A program made the position numbers and the translations under genes. The notes under the pieces were generated by a model, which was not told the origin of the DNA, ran no database searches, and saw nothing but the letters and a program-made list of their open reading frames with translations. A stretch of 64,000 nucleotides of DNA from JBBIQV01 sp964555285. Its GTDB lineage: Bacteria; Nitrospirota; Nitrospiria; Nitrospirales; Nitrospiraceae. This document shows, in pieces, positions 8,284 through 16,333 of the stretch. Location of the stretch: positions 1 through 64,000 of the forward strand of contig CAZKRM010000005.1 in the NCBI GenBank assembly GCA_964555285.1, written 5' to 3'. How positions within the stretch are numbered: the first letter of the stretch is position 1; each line of letters starts with the position of its first letter.

Positions 8284-9444
8284 CTAAAAGGATTTGACGT
8301 AGGCGAGATAGGCGTCGTAGTTCCGCTTCATTTCATCGAGGCTGTCGCCCCCGAACTTCTCGATCATCGCGTTCGCCATCTCGTAGGCGACGACGGCCTC
8401 GCCGACCACGCCTGCCGCCGGGACCGCACAGATATCCGACCGCTCGACGGTCGCCTCGAACGGCTCTTTGGTCTTGATATCCACGCTCTTCTTCGGACTG
8501 TAGAGCGTGGATATCGGCTTCATGGCCACCCGCACGACGATCGGCTGGCCGGTCGTAATCCCGCCTTCCAACCCGCCGGCATTGTTGGTGGGTCGGACAA
8601 ATTCACGACCGGTCTCATCGTAATAGATCTCGTCATGGACTTCCGAGCCGAAGCGGCGGGCTGCTTCAAACCCCATCCCGATCTCAACACCCTTCATGGC
8701 CTGGATGCTCATGGCCGCCATCGCCAGTCGCGCGCTCAGCCGTCGATCCCATTGGGCATAGGTACCAAGCCCGACCGGGGGATTCGTCACGACCACCTCG
8801 AAGACTCCACCGAGCGTGTCGCCGCGGTGCTTGGCCGTCCTGATGTGCTCGATCATCTTGGCCCCGGCTTCCGGATCGGGGGACCGCACCTCGGACGATT
8901 CCGCCCGCTCATAGGATGCGATCGGATCGTCACCGCGCTTGGCGATGATGCCGCCGATTTCGACCGTATAGCTGATGACACGCATCCCGAAGTGGCCGAG
9001 CAGCGCCTTGGCGACCCCGCCGATCGCCACGCGAATCGCCGTCTCACGGGCGCTCGCCTTTTCCAGCACATTGCGGATATCCCGATGCCCGTACTTGATC
9101 GCGCCGACTAAGTCGGCATGACCGGGCCTCGGTCTCGTCACGACCTTCTCCATCGGCGCCGGACCGGGCTCCGATGCCATGACGTCCTTCCAATTCTCCC
9201 AGTCCTTGTTCGCAATCAACAGACCGAGCGGGTTCCCGATGGTCTGCCCCTTCCGGACTCCGCAGGCAAATTCGACGCGGTCTTCTTCGACGCGCATACG
9301 GCCGCCACGCCCATAGCCCTTCTGGCGGCGAGCCAAATCCTGATCGATGATATCAGCGGTGAGCGGAAGACCGGCGGGAACGCCTTCGAGGACCGCGATG
9401 AGATACTTCCCGTGGGACTCGCCCCCGTTCAAATAACGCAACAT
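8284..9444 (-). CDS. aroC: Chorismate synthase
   Basis: This enzyme performs the last shikimate step, removing phosphate from EPSP to give chorismate with reduced FMN as cofactor. The N-terminal signature GESHGKYLIAVLEG, the FMN-binding RRQKGYGRGGRM, the central GHADLVGAIKYGHRDIRNVLE and RASARETA-like KASARETAIRVAIG, and the late GGITTGQPIVVRVAMKPI are all present. The length of 386 matches the family. It starts 14 nt after the pilQ stop, implying translation from the same message. Confidence 0.97.
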   Translation of the reverse strand: MLRYLNGGESHGKYLIAVLEGVPAGLPLTADIIDQDLARRQKGYGRGGRMRVEEDRVEFACGVRKGQTIGNPLGLLIANKDWENWKDVMASEPGPAPMEKVVTRPRPGHADLVGAIKYGHRDIRNVLEKASARETAIRVAIGGVAKALLGHFGMRVISYTVEIGGIIAKRGDDPIASYERAESSEVRSPDPEAGAKMIEHIRTAKHRGDTLGGVFEVVVTNPPVGLGTYAQWDRRLSARLAMAAMSIQAMKGVEIGMGFEAARRFGSEVHDEIYYDETGREFVRPTNNAGGLEGGITTGQPIVVRVAMKPISTLYSPKKSVDIKTKEPFEATVERSDICAVPAAGVVGEAVVAYEMANAMIEKFGGDSLDEMKRNYDAYLAYVKSF

Positions 9445-9458
9445 CCTGGGGGCGTGTA

Positions 9459-11489
9459 TTAACTCCTGACGATACTCGGTGTCAAGAAGATCAGCAGCTC
9501 CTGTTTTGCGACATCCTCTTTCTTGTTCTTAAACAACCAGCCGAGGACCGGAATTCTGGAGAGATACGGGATACCCGCGACGGTATTGCTTTGCGTATCG
9601 ATGAAGACTCCGCCGATGACCATCGTTTCTCCATCGCGGACCATCACCTGCGTCGTGGCTTCACGACGATCGATGCTGGGCCCAGCGGGATTGCTACGGG
9701 CGCCGACGGCGTTCCGGGTCGCCCTCACCTTGAGCAGGATCTGCTTCCCGACTTCTTTGGGATCGCGCGACGTAATCTGCGGGGTCACGTTCAACTCGAG
9801 ATTGGCATCCACGAAGGTGGTCTGCGTGCCCTGGAGCGAGATCGTTTGGAATGGGATCGACTCGCCCTGTGAGATCTTCGCGTCTCTCTTGTCCAATGTC
9901 GTGATCTTGGGCGCGGCAATAACCTTTGAAAGACCCAACAGCTCCCCTGCCGACAACCTGACGTCAAGAAGGGCCCCGTCCCCGGTTGTTTTCCCAAACG
10001 TGAATCCAGCCGCCGGGGCAGACGCCAAACCGGTTACCGCAGCGGGGAGGTTTACGAGAAAGTCTGAACCCTGATTACCGAAGGTGCCGGTATTCCCGCT
10101 CTTGAAATTCCCCACACCGAATGAAGATCCGGCATTCACATTCTGGATACCCCACTGTACCCCGAGCGCGCGCGAATAGGTCGTATCGGCCTGCACGATG
10201 CGCGCCTCGATCTGGACCTGCGGCACCTCGAGATCGAGGCTGTCGACCAACTGTTTGAGCGTGGACATCTTCGATTCCGCGTCGCGGACCACCAAGGAGT
10301 TCGTCGCCTGAGAAAAATTCATCACGCCCCTGGGGCTCAAGTACTGGCGCAGAGTTGTCATGACCTCCTGCGCGTTCACGTTCCGCAGGTAGAACACGCG
10401 GGTGACTAACTCTTCCGCCTTGACCTTCGATTCCTTTGCCTTTGCCTCTTCGTCCTGTTGCCTGGCGATATTCGCCAGGCTATCGACCCACACGATGTTC
10501 CCCTGCTTGATCATGCCCAGATTATTCATCTTGAGCAGCATGTCCAGCGCCTGATCCCAGGGCACGCTCACAAGCTTCATCGTGACCTTGGCCTTGACCG
10601 ACTCTCCCACGACGATGTTGAACCCGCTCACCTCCGCGATGAGGCGCAGGACGTTGGTAATATCGGCCTGCTGGAAGTCGAGCGACACGCGTCGGCCGAC
10701 GAAGCGCTTCTGCCCCGTCACGACGTCCGGCTCACGGTCGTCTTTTTCCTCTTCGATCGCCATCTGAGCCAACCGGGGCTTGATCCTCTCGGCTGCTGTC
10801 CGCGTGCTCAACTGCACACGCTTGACCGGCAGCTTCTCGCGAACCTGCTCGGACGGCAGGGACTCCGACTCGCTGAGTTGAGGAACATCGACAGGCGCAC
10901 TCTCCGGCTGAGTGACCACCGCCGCCTTCTCGACTTCCCGTCCCGGTTGAGCCGCCAGGGTGATCGCAAGACGGTCCTTGCCCTCTCGAACGGTGTAGCT
11001 GCTCGGACCAGGGAGATCGAATACCAGTCGGACCATATCGGCATGATAGCCGACCCGAATGCGATTCAACCGGCTGTGCCCCACGGGCAAGACCGATTCA
11101 CGGATAGCCGACGCGACATTGGCGAGATCGATCGCGAGGCGCCGATCGCCGATGAGGTGAGTGCGATAGTTGAATCGGCCGTCCCCGAAGATCTGGACAA
11201 CCGCGGTGCCGTCGTTCCGGTCCACTTCGATCTTCGTCAGCATTCTTGCCGCTTGACTTGCTGCGCCCTCACTGCCGATGGCCGGTTGAGAACTGCCTGC
11301 TTCTCCCGCGTATGGGCCGGAATGCGCTCCTGCGGCGTCACTGACCTGTCCCTCCGTGACATCGCCTGCCGCCTCCGTCACAACCGGTCCCCCTCCAGCC
11401 GCGTGACCGATCGTTGGAGAGAGGCCACCGCCCAATACGACGGCGAGCATGGAAACCCAAATCTTCAAGTATCGATGTGTGGGAGTCAT
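9459..11489 (-). CDS. pilQ: Type IV pilus outer-membrane secretin
   Basis: PilQ forms the outer-membrane ring through which the type IV pilus passes. The order of parts is: signal peptide (1-30); an AMIN domain at about 85-185 (DGRFNYRTHLIGDRRLAIDL region) for peptidoglycan binding; an STN-like segment at about 265-320 (VSLDFQQADITNVLRLIAEV); a secretin N-domain at about 345-420 (TRVFYLRNVNAQEVMTTLRQ); and the secretin pore domain at about 480-675, including the conserved VPYLSRIPVLGWLFK-like ending IPYLSRIPVLGWLFKNK. The length of 676 is typical. Its start overlaps the pilP stop by 4 nt, which indicates translational coupling. Confidence 0.95.
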   Translation of the reverse strand: MTPTHRYLKIWVSMLAVVLGGGLSPTIGHAAGGGPVVTEAAGDVTEGQVSDAAGAHSGPYAGEAGSSQPAIGSEGAASQAARMLTKIEVDRNDGTAVVQIFGDGRFNYRTHLIGDRRLAIDLANVASAIRESVLPVGHSRLNRIRVGYHADMVRLVFDLPGPSSYTVREGKDRLAITLAAQPGREVEKAAVVTQPESAPVDVPQLSESESLPSEQVREKLPVKRVQLSTRTAAERIKPRLAQMAIEEEKDDREPDVVTGQKRFVGRRVSLDFQQADITNVLRLIAEVSGFNIVVGESVKAKVTMKLVSVPWDQALDMLLKMNNLGMIKQGNIVWVDSLANIARQQDEEAKAKESKVKAEELVTRVFYLRNVNAQEVMTTLRQYLSPRGVMNFSQATNSLVVRDAESKMSTLKQLVDSLDLEVPQVQIEARIVQADTTYSRALGVQWGIQNVNAGSSFGVGNFKSGNTGTFGNQGSDFLVNLPAAVTGLASAPAAGFTFGKTTGDGALLDVRLSAGELLGLSKVIAAPKITTLDKRDAKISQGESIPFQTISLQGTQTTFVDANLELNVTPQITSRDPKEVGKQILLKVRATRNAVGARSNPAGPSIDRREATTQVMVRDGETMVIGGVFIDTQSNTVAGIPYLSRIPVLGWLFKNKKEDVAKQELLIFLTPSIVRS

Positions 11490-12106
11490 TCGGATCCCTC
11501 TTTGGCATGGAGGAGTTTGACGTATTCTCGTTCCTGTTTCTTTCCATAGATGTCGGTGAACCGTTCCTGGACGATGATACCCCTCTCCGTCACCGCGCTG
11601 ACGATCCCATTATTCAACCCAAGCCGGGTCCCCCGACGGACGGTATACCCCTTCCCATCCGGCGTCTGAATCAACGCCGTGTATCCGTACGCTCCCCACA
11701 CGATACCGATCAGGTTCAATTCGGTGAGGTTGACCTGCTGAAGGGGCGGCAAATTCGCGTCAGGCTTGGCGCTCCCCGCTCCTGGTTGCAGGATCGGTGC
11801 GAATGGATCCCGGCGGCCTGCGGGATCGTACGTGAACCCTCCTCCCAATCCGGCTGCGCCGTCGCCCTCGAGTTGAGGAACGCCCGGCTGCGGAGGGCTT
11901 GCCGGCGTGGAAAGCGCTTCGGGAGCCTGCCTGGGAAGATCGGTAATGGGGGTCACTTTCAAGGAATCGGGCCTGATTGGGCTCATCTGTCCCATGCGGC
12001 CCATAGGAGCGCTGTTCTGAGCCTGCGCCACACCCAGCCAGACAGCCGAGAGGGCGATCAGACAGCTCACGCTTCCGCGCAAGAGGCTTTCAGTTCGGCT
12101 CTTCAT
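11486..12106 (-). CDS. pilP: Type IV pilus assembly protein PilP
   Basis: PilP is a periplasmic protein linking the PilMNO inner-membrane platform to the PilQ secretin. A Sec signal peptide is visible (residues 1-30, ending AVWLGVAQAQ). No lipobox cysteine sits at the cleavage point, unlike many PilP proteins, so it may not be lipidated. After a Pro-rich linker comes YDPAGRRDPFAPI at about residue 88, followed by the small beta domain with LNLIGIVWG..GYTALIQTPDGKGYTVRRG, characteristic of PilP. It lies between pilO (20 nt) and pilQ (4-nt overlap). Confidence 0.92.
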   Translation of the reverse strand: MKSRTESLLRGSVSCLIALSAVWLGVAQAQNSAPMGRMGQMSPIRPDSLKVTPITDLPRQAPEALSTPASPPQPGVPQLEGDGAAGLGGGFTYDPAGRRDPFAPILQPGAGSAKPDANLPPLQQVNLTELNLIGIVWGAYGYTALIQTPDGKGYTVRRGTRLGLNNGIVSAVTERGIIVQERFTDIYGKKQEREYVKLLHAKEGSE

Positions 12107-12126
12107 TGGACGCTACCTCGCGTGCC

Positions 12127-12750
12127 TCATTTTTTTGCCGTACTCGTGGGTGGCCCCGCTTTCGGCATTTCCTTCGGAGCCGCATAGGCCACCAGATCGA
12201 ACACGGTTTGCGTCACGACTCTTCCCTGATCGATCCGGGGAGCCCCTATCTTCAAATCCGACACATTGACGATCCGAGGCAGCCTGTTGATCCGATCGAA
12301 GAAGAGCACCGCAGTGTGATAGCTCCCCGACACTTCAACATTGACGGGCATTTTGACGAACAGCTTTGATGGGTCTTCAGCTTGGGCCCCGGGTTTCCAG
12401 AGCTTGATGTCGAGACCGAGGCGAATCCCGAGATCGGACAGCTGTTTGAGCAACATCACCGCCTCTTCCTCGGGCGGGAGCCGCTCTTTCTTCCTCGCAA
12501 GATCGATCTCCAGCTGTTTCGACGCCGCGATCAACTCGTCGAGATGCTTGACCTTGATCGTCAAAGCCTGAATATCCGTGTCCAACTTACCGACCTCTAC
12601 CTGGAGACTCTCGATCACGTCGGTTTTAGGCTGGACGACCATGTAGTAAAAGCCGACTCCAATCCCCGCAATGAGCAAGCCCAAGAGCGCTATCTTCTGG
12701 GCAACCGGGACATCGCGCAAAAACTCGAAATTGATCGCCGGCAGCTTCAT
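12127..12750 (-). CDS. pilO: Type IV pilus assembly protein PilO
   Basis: PilO pairs with PilN in the inner membrane and reaches into the periplasm as part of the pilus alignment complex. A single transmembrane helix lies at residues 17-37 (IALLGLLIAGIGVGFYYMVV), then a coiled-coil stretch at about 45-95, then the ferredoxin-like domain with VEVSGSYHTAVLFFDRINRL and PRIVNVSDLKI, which is diagnostic of PilO. The length of 207 is typical. It begins 1 nt after the pilN stop. Confidence 0.93.
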   Translation of the reverse strand: MKLPAINFEFLRDVPVAQKIALLGLLIAGIGVGFYYMVVQPKTDVIESLQVEVGKLDTDIQALTIKVKHLDELIAASKQLEIDLARKKERLPPEEEAVMLLKQLSDLGIRLGLDIKLWKPGAQAEDPSKLFVKMPVNVEVSGSYHTAVLFFDRINRLPRIVNVSDLKIGAPRIDQGRVVTQTVFDLVAYAAPKEMPKAGPPTSTAKK

Positions 12751-12751
12751 G

Positions 12752-13303
12752 TTATCCCTTCAGAACCAACCCGAGCTTGAACTGATACACATTGACCTTG
12801 CTCTCGGACGCCGATCGACTCTCCAATAACTGGATACTCGAGAAGTAATCGGTCCGACGAAGGTTATTGACGAACTCCACCACATCATCGTTCGACAGAG
12901 CCCGTCCATCCAACTCTACGTTGTTCCCCTTTACGCTGAGCCCTACCAGCCACAGCTTGAGTGGATCGAGGCTCTGGCTCACATAATCCAGCACCCGCAC
13001 AGGCCCGGACCGGGACTTCTCCAACTGATCGATGATCCGGTTCTTGTCTTCCAGCAACTTCCTCTTTTGCTCAAAATCTTGAACCTGCTTGACCTGCTCC
13101 TTGAGTAACGCGACTTGCTTCTCCTTGCCCTGTTTCTCAGCTTGACGAGCCTCGATATCGGAATCGAGCGACTCCGAATACCACCAACACCCAGCGAGGG
13201 TCACGACAAGAAGACCGATGCCGAGAAGAGCTTCTGCTCTGACATCCCACTGAGGCTTGGCCTGTTTCCCGTGCGGGCCCGGTAAAAGATTGATCCTGAT
13301 CAT
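12752..13303 (-). CDS. pilN: Type IV pilus assembly protein PilN
   Basis: PilN has the expected short cytoplasmic start MIRINLLPG, the conserved peptide bound by PilM, then one transmembrane helix at about residues 27-45 (LLGIGLLVVTLAGCWWYS), a coiled coil at about 50-95, and a periplasmic domain with DYFSSIQLLES near the end. It joins PilO as a heterodimer. The length of 183 is normal. Its ATG overlaps the pilM stop by 4 nt, fitting coupled production of the two interacting proteins. Confidence 0.94.
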   Translation of the reverse strand: MIRINLLPGPHGKQAKPQWDVRAEALLGIGLLVVTLAGCWWYSESLDSDIEARQAEKQGKEKQVALLKEQVKQVQDFEQKRKLLEDKNRIIDQLEKSRSGPVRVLDYVSQSLDPLKLWLVGLSVKGNNVELDGRALSNDDVVEFVNNLRRTDYFSSIQLLESRSASESKVNVYQFKLGLVLKG

Positions 13304-14400
13304 CGGTCACCCACTGTCCTCAGAGCCAAGCCAACCCCCACCCCAGCCAGCGGAGCAAGTTCTGCAAGCACCTCAGGGTCAAGATCACACAGAGTGGTAT
13401 CAATCTCGTTGAATGGATTTGCGAGCTCCACGGCGACGTGCATGCGATCCTGCAGCTGCTGAACCAACCCCTTCACTCTGGCGCCGCCGCCGCATAATAG
13501 AACCCGGTCAACTTCGACGGCCGCTGCGGTCGATCTGAAGTAATCAATCGTCCGGGCAATTTCCGAGGCGACCTCGGCGTTCACGCTATCAAGCACCGGC
13601 GCCAGCGCGTCTCGGGTCTCGCGTGTGCCTTTCTTAGCTTCCTCCGCCTCCTCATAGGAGAGTCCCATCTCGCGCTGAATCGCTTCTGTATAGCGATTGC
13701 CTCCTAACGGAATATCGCGCGTGAATAGCGACGTGCCTCCCTTGACGATATTCACATTCATCACACTCGCGCCGATATTCACCAGCGTCGTGGTGTCATC
13801 CTGGACGACAGGATAGTTAATCGCGTGCATGTTTTCGATGGCGAAGGCATCCACGTCCAAGACTGCGGGAACTAAACCGGCTCCCCTGACCAATTCGGTG
13901 AGATCGTTGATCTTGTCTTTCTTGGCTGCGACAAGTATCACCGCCATCTCAGACTCCGTCTCGCCTCCCGCGCCGCTTGAATTGACGACGTGAAAATCAA
14001 TATTCACTTCGTTGATGTCGAACGGAATATACTGTTCCGCCGCAAGCTTGACTTGCTCTTCGAGTTCTTCGTCGGGCATGGGAGGCAGGCTGATCTTCTT
14101 AATGATCACGGCATGCCCTGAGATGGAGATGGCGACATTCTTCAATTTGACATTCGTCTCTTCCATCAGTTCTTGAATCGCGTTCACGACTCGCCCCTCG
14201 TCCATGACCGTGCCATCGACGATGACCTCGGGTTCGAGGGGTTTTATGGCAAACTTCTGCAGGAAGTAGCGCCCCTTGCTCTCCTTCAGTTGAACCAACT
14301 TGATCCCACTGGAGCCGATGTCGAGCCCGAGCAATTGGCGTTTCGGCGAGAAGAGGGTGAAGACGTCTTTCTCGAGCAATCCTTTGACGGCACCTAACAT
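13300..14400 (-). CDS. pilM: Type IV pilus actin-like ATPase PilM
   Basis: PilM is a cytosolic actin/FtsA-fold protein that binds the PilN N-terminal tail. Visible motifs are LLGLDIGSSGIKLVQLKES (phosphate 1), the inner region PMPDEELEEQVKLAAEQYIP, TLVNIGASVMNVNIVKGGTS (phosphate 2) and VDRVLLCGGGARVKGLVQQL (adenosine site). I start at ATG 14400, which follows a GAGGTGGAG ribosome site, rather than the in-frame GTG three codons upstream that lies inside that site. It is preceded by the small HTH gene, 21 nt away, under the promoter at 14681-14708. Confidence 0.93.
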   Translation of the reverse strand: MLGAVKGLLEKDVFTLFSPKRQLLGLDIGSSGIKLVQLKESKGRYFLQKFAIKPLEPEVIVDGTVMDEGRVVNAIQELMEETNVKLKNVAISISGHAVIIKKISLPPMPDEELEEQVKLAAEQYIPFDINEVNIDFHVVNSSGAGGETESEMAVILVAAKKDKINDLTELVRGAGLVPAVLDVDAFAIENMHAINYPVVQDDTTTLVNIGASVMNVNIVKGGTSLFTRDIPLGGNRYTEAIQREMGLSYEEAEEAKKGTRETRDALAPVLDSVNAEVASEIARTIDYFRSTAAAVEVDRVLLCGGGARVKGLVQQLQDRMHVAVELANPFNEIDTTLCDLDPEVLAELAPLAGVGVGLALRTVGDR

Positions 14401-14421
14401 ACGCTCCACCTCAGCAATGGC

Positions 14422-14634
14422 TCACATTACCGCTTTCCGAGCCTTCATGATCCTCTTGATCTCGTTGACGTTCTCAGACGTATAGAGGCGCCAGTTTCTC
14501 CAGTCCCGCGGCGGCCCAGAAATGAGACCCTCTCGCTCCCATTTGAATAAGGTCGCGCGTGAAATATCAAATAAGTCGCACACCTGATTGGTCTTGAACC
14601 ACTTTGTCTTGGAGGAGCGTTTGACCTTACTCAC
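14422..14634 (-). CDS. Small MerR-type HTH DNA-binding protein (70 aa)
   Basis: The protein consists of little more than a winged-helix DNA-binding unit: KTNQVCDLFDISRATLFKWE is a helix-turn-helix, and SGPPRDWRNWRLYTSENV is the wing leading to a final helix (NEIKRIMKARK). This is the MerR/excisionase-like fold without an effector domain. It is the first gene behind the promoter at 14681-14708 and immediately precedes pilM, so it probably regulates the pilus operon and itself. An imperfect palindrome overlaps the promoter (14664-14687) and is a candidate target. Neither partner nor signal is visible. Confidence 0.8.
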   Translation of the reverse strand: MSKVKRSSKTKWFKTNQVCDLFDISRATLFKWEREGLISGPPRDWRNWRLYTSENVNEIKRIMKARKAVM

Positions 14635-14663
14635 GGAACACTCAATACTCGATCCGCTTCAGT

Positions 14664-14687
14664 CTATGACTTACACAGTAAGTATAG
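14664..14687. promoter_or_regulatory. Imperfect palindrome overlapping the pil promoter, candidate operator
   Basis: CTATGACTTAC and GTAAGTATAG are near-perfect inverted copies separated by ACA; one base is missing in one arm, and the inner 6 bp are exact. The element runs from the -10 box to the expected transcription start of the minus-strand HTH-pilM unit, where a bound protein would block initiation. The first gene of the operon encodes a small HTH protein, so autoregulation is inferred. Confidence 0.55.
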
Positions 14688-14708
14688 TCAATATGCTACA
14701 GCTGTCAA
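14681..14708 (-). promoter_or_regulatory. Sigma-70 promoter of the HTH-pilMNOPQ-aroCB unit
   Basis: On the minus strand TTGACA (14703-14708) and TATACT (14681-14686) are separated by 16 bp, lying about 50 nt upstream of the HTH gene start. The -35 box is perfect and the -10 box differs from consensus at one position. It lies in the gap between rapZ and the HTH gene. Confidence 0.8.
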
Positions 14709-14755
14709 GGAAACACCGAAGCGCTGTAGGGTGGCAGGAGACACAAACCGGCTTG

Positions 14756-15622
14756 TTACGACTTGTGTAAGTCTCGGTGAGTTAACGACGCTTTGTATCC
14801 CATCGCAAAAAAGCTTTCTTGTAGCCGAGCCGCTATCGAGACAGACCGGTGGCGGCCTCCGGTGCAACCGATGGCGATGGTCAGATAACTGCGTTGCTCT
14901 CTCTCGAACAATGGGATGAGAAATTTAAACAGACCTTCCAGCATCCCGAGGAAGTTCGTCGCATCGGGATCGTCGAGGACGTAGGCTCGGACACGAGGAT
15001 CCTGCCCGCTCAAAGGCTTGAGGTCGGGAACGAAAAACGGGTTTTTCAGGAACCGCACGTCGAAGAGAAGGTCCACGTCGTACGGAACCCCGAATTTATA
15101 ACCGAACGACAGGAGCGAGATCGTGAGACGACGTGGCTGGTTCTGTCGAGCAAACTGCCTCCCCAGCAGCTCTCGCAGTTCATGGACGTTCAGATCGGAC
15201 GTATCGATGATGCGGTCCGCGTAGCATCGCAGTTCCGCCAGCCGCTCTCGTTCAACCCGGACTCCTTCAAGCAACGGCACGTGGGGAAGAAGCGGATGGG
15301 GCCGCCTAGATTCCGAGAAGCGTCGCACGAGGACCTCTTCTCCGGCCTCCAGGAAGAGCAGTTCCACTGAATGCCCGAGAGTCTTCAGGCGATCAAGGAT
15401 CCCGACGAGATCCGCAAAAAACACGCGCTCCCGGATATCGATTCCGAGCGCCACATTCCTGATCTCGCTATTCTGTTGACTGCACAGATCGACGAAGGTC
15501 GGCAGTAAGGCCGGCGGGAGATTGTCGATACAAAAGTACCCTGCGTCCTCGAAATACTTGAGGGCATGGCTCTTCCCGGAGCCCGAGAGTCCGCTAATGA
15601 CGACAAGATTGAGGCCTGCCAT
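14756..15622 (-). CDS. rapZ: RNase adapter / nucleotide-binding protein RapZ (YvcJ) family
   Basis: Members bind ATP/GTP; in E. coli RapZ guides RNase E to the GlmZ small RNA to control amino-sugar synthesis. A Walker A motif (VISGLSGSGKSHALKYFED) opens the protein. The family motifs FCIDNLPPAL, the Walker B-like LLFLEA, SFGYKFGVPYDVDLLFDVRFLKNP (split here by length) and the C-terminal IAIGCTGGRHRSVSIA are visible. The length of 288 is normal. It follows hpf by 15 nt at the end of the lpt-rpoN-hpf-rapZ string, a neighbourhood conserved in many Gram-negative bacteria. Confidence 0.93.
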   Translation of the reverse strand: MAGLNLVVISGLSGSGKSHALKYFEDAGYFCIDNLPPALLPTFVDLCSQQNSEIRNVALGIDIRERVFFADLVGILDRLKTLGHSVELLFLEAGEEVLVRRFSESRRPHPLLPHVPLLEGVRVERERLAELRCYADRIIDTSDLNVHELRELLGRQFARQNQPRRLTISLLSFGYKFGVPYDVDLLFDVRFLKNPFFVPDLKPLSGQDPRVRAYVLDDPDATNFLGMLEGLFKFLIPLFEREQRSYLTIAIGCTGGRHRSVSIAARLQESFFAMGYKASLTHRDLHKS

Positions 15623-15637
15623 GCTCGCCCCTGTCGC

Positions 15638-16159
15638 TCACGATCGGGGATCGATGAGTTCCAGCTTGCCATCACCGACTCTGCGGAGCACTTGCACGTG
15701 ACCCGATACCGCGTCGACGAATACAAGAACAGACGAGGAATCGGCGGCCAATCGTTGACGGGCCTCCTCTAACTTCATCCTGACGAGGGCTGGGCGATTG
15801 ACCTGCACCTGTTCCTTCTCAAGAGCAACGCCTTCGCGCAGCGACGGTCGGGGCCGTGTGCCGGTCTTCGATTTGTGACTCACCAGCCGTTCCTTGCGCT
15901 TCCGCACCTGCGCAGCGATCCGGTCGACCAGCTCATCGATCGCCGAATACATTTCATCGGTCGAGGCTTTGGCCTGCACGATTTGTCCGTTCAGCGCGCA
16001 GATTCCTTCCGCTGTGTGGCGAAGCTTCTGCACTCGCAACAGCACCTGCGAATCGCCTACCTTCAGCCCATACCGATCCAATCGACTCAGTCTCGTCTCA
16101 ACATACCGTCTGAGCGCGGGAGTCACGTCGATGTTGAGTCCCGTGATTCGAATGCGCAT
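15638..16159 (-). CDS. hpf: Ribosome hibernation promoting factor, long form
   Basis: The N-terminal S30AE domain (MRIRITGLNIDVTPALRRYV, then the YSAIDELVDRIAAQVRK helix) binds the 30S subunit in the tRNA and mRNA channel. The separate C-terminal domain at about 120-170 (RPALVRMKLEEARQRLA, then VFVDAVSGHVQVLRR) is the dimerisation module of the long form, which makes 100S ribosome dimers without RMF. I start at ATG 16159 behind GGAGG; the frame is open further upstream but unlike the family. It is 174 nt downstream of rpoN and 15 nt upstream of rapZ. Confidence 0.92.
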   Translation of the reverse strand: MRIRITGLNIDVTPALRRYVETRLSRLDRYGLKVGDSQVLLRVQKLRHTAEGICALNGQIVQAKASTDEMYSAIDELVDRIAAQVRKRKERLVSHKSKTGTRPRPSLREGVALEKEQVQVNRPALVRMKLEEARQRLAADSSSVLVFVDAVSGHVQVLRRVGDGKLELIDPRS

Positions 16160-16333
16160 TGTTCCTCCTTCACAGTTACGCTCACTGCGTTGCATCCCTC
16201 TCGCCGTCACACGCCGCCCTCGATCGCACAGGAATCGTGTGCCTCGTCTCAAAACCCAGGCCGTCCAGACACTCGACCGGCACAGCTTCACCGGGTGCTG
16301 CGGGGCGCTGCAGCTCGTACCAAGATGAGGGCA

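Noticed and set aside
14761..14772. ACTTGTGTAAGT as a second operator for the pil regulator
   Set aside because: It lies in the last codons of rapZ and differs in its centre from the promoter palindrome; chance similarity is more likely.
16160..16333. TTGGTAC followed by TGCA in the rpoN-hpf gap as a sigma-54 promoter
   Set aside because: The GG to GC spacing is 8 nt instead of the required 10, and the -24 box is imperfect.
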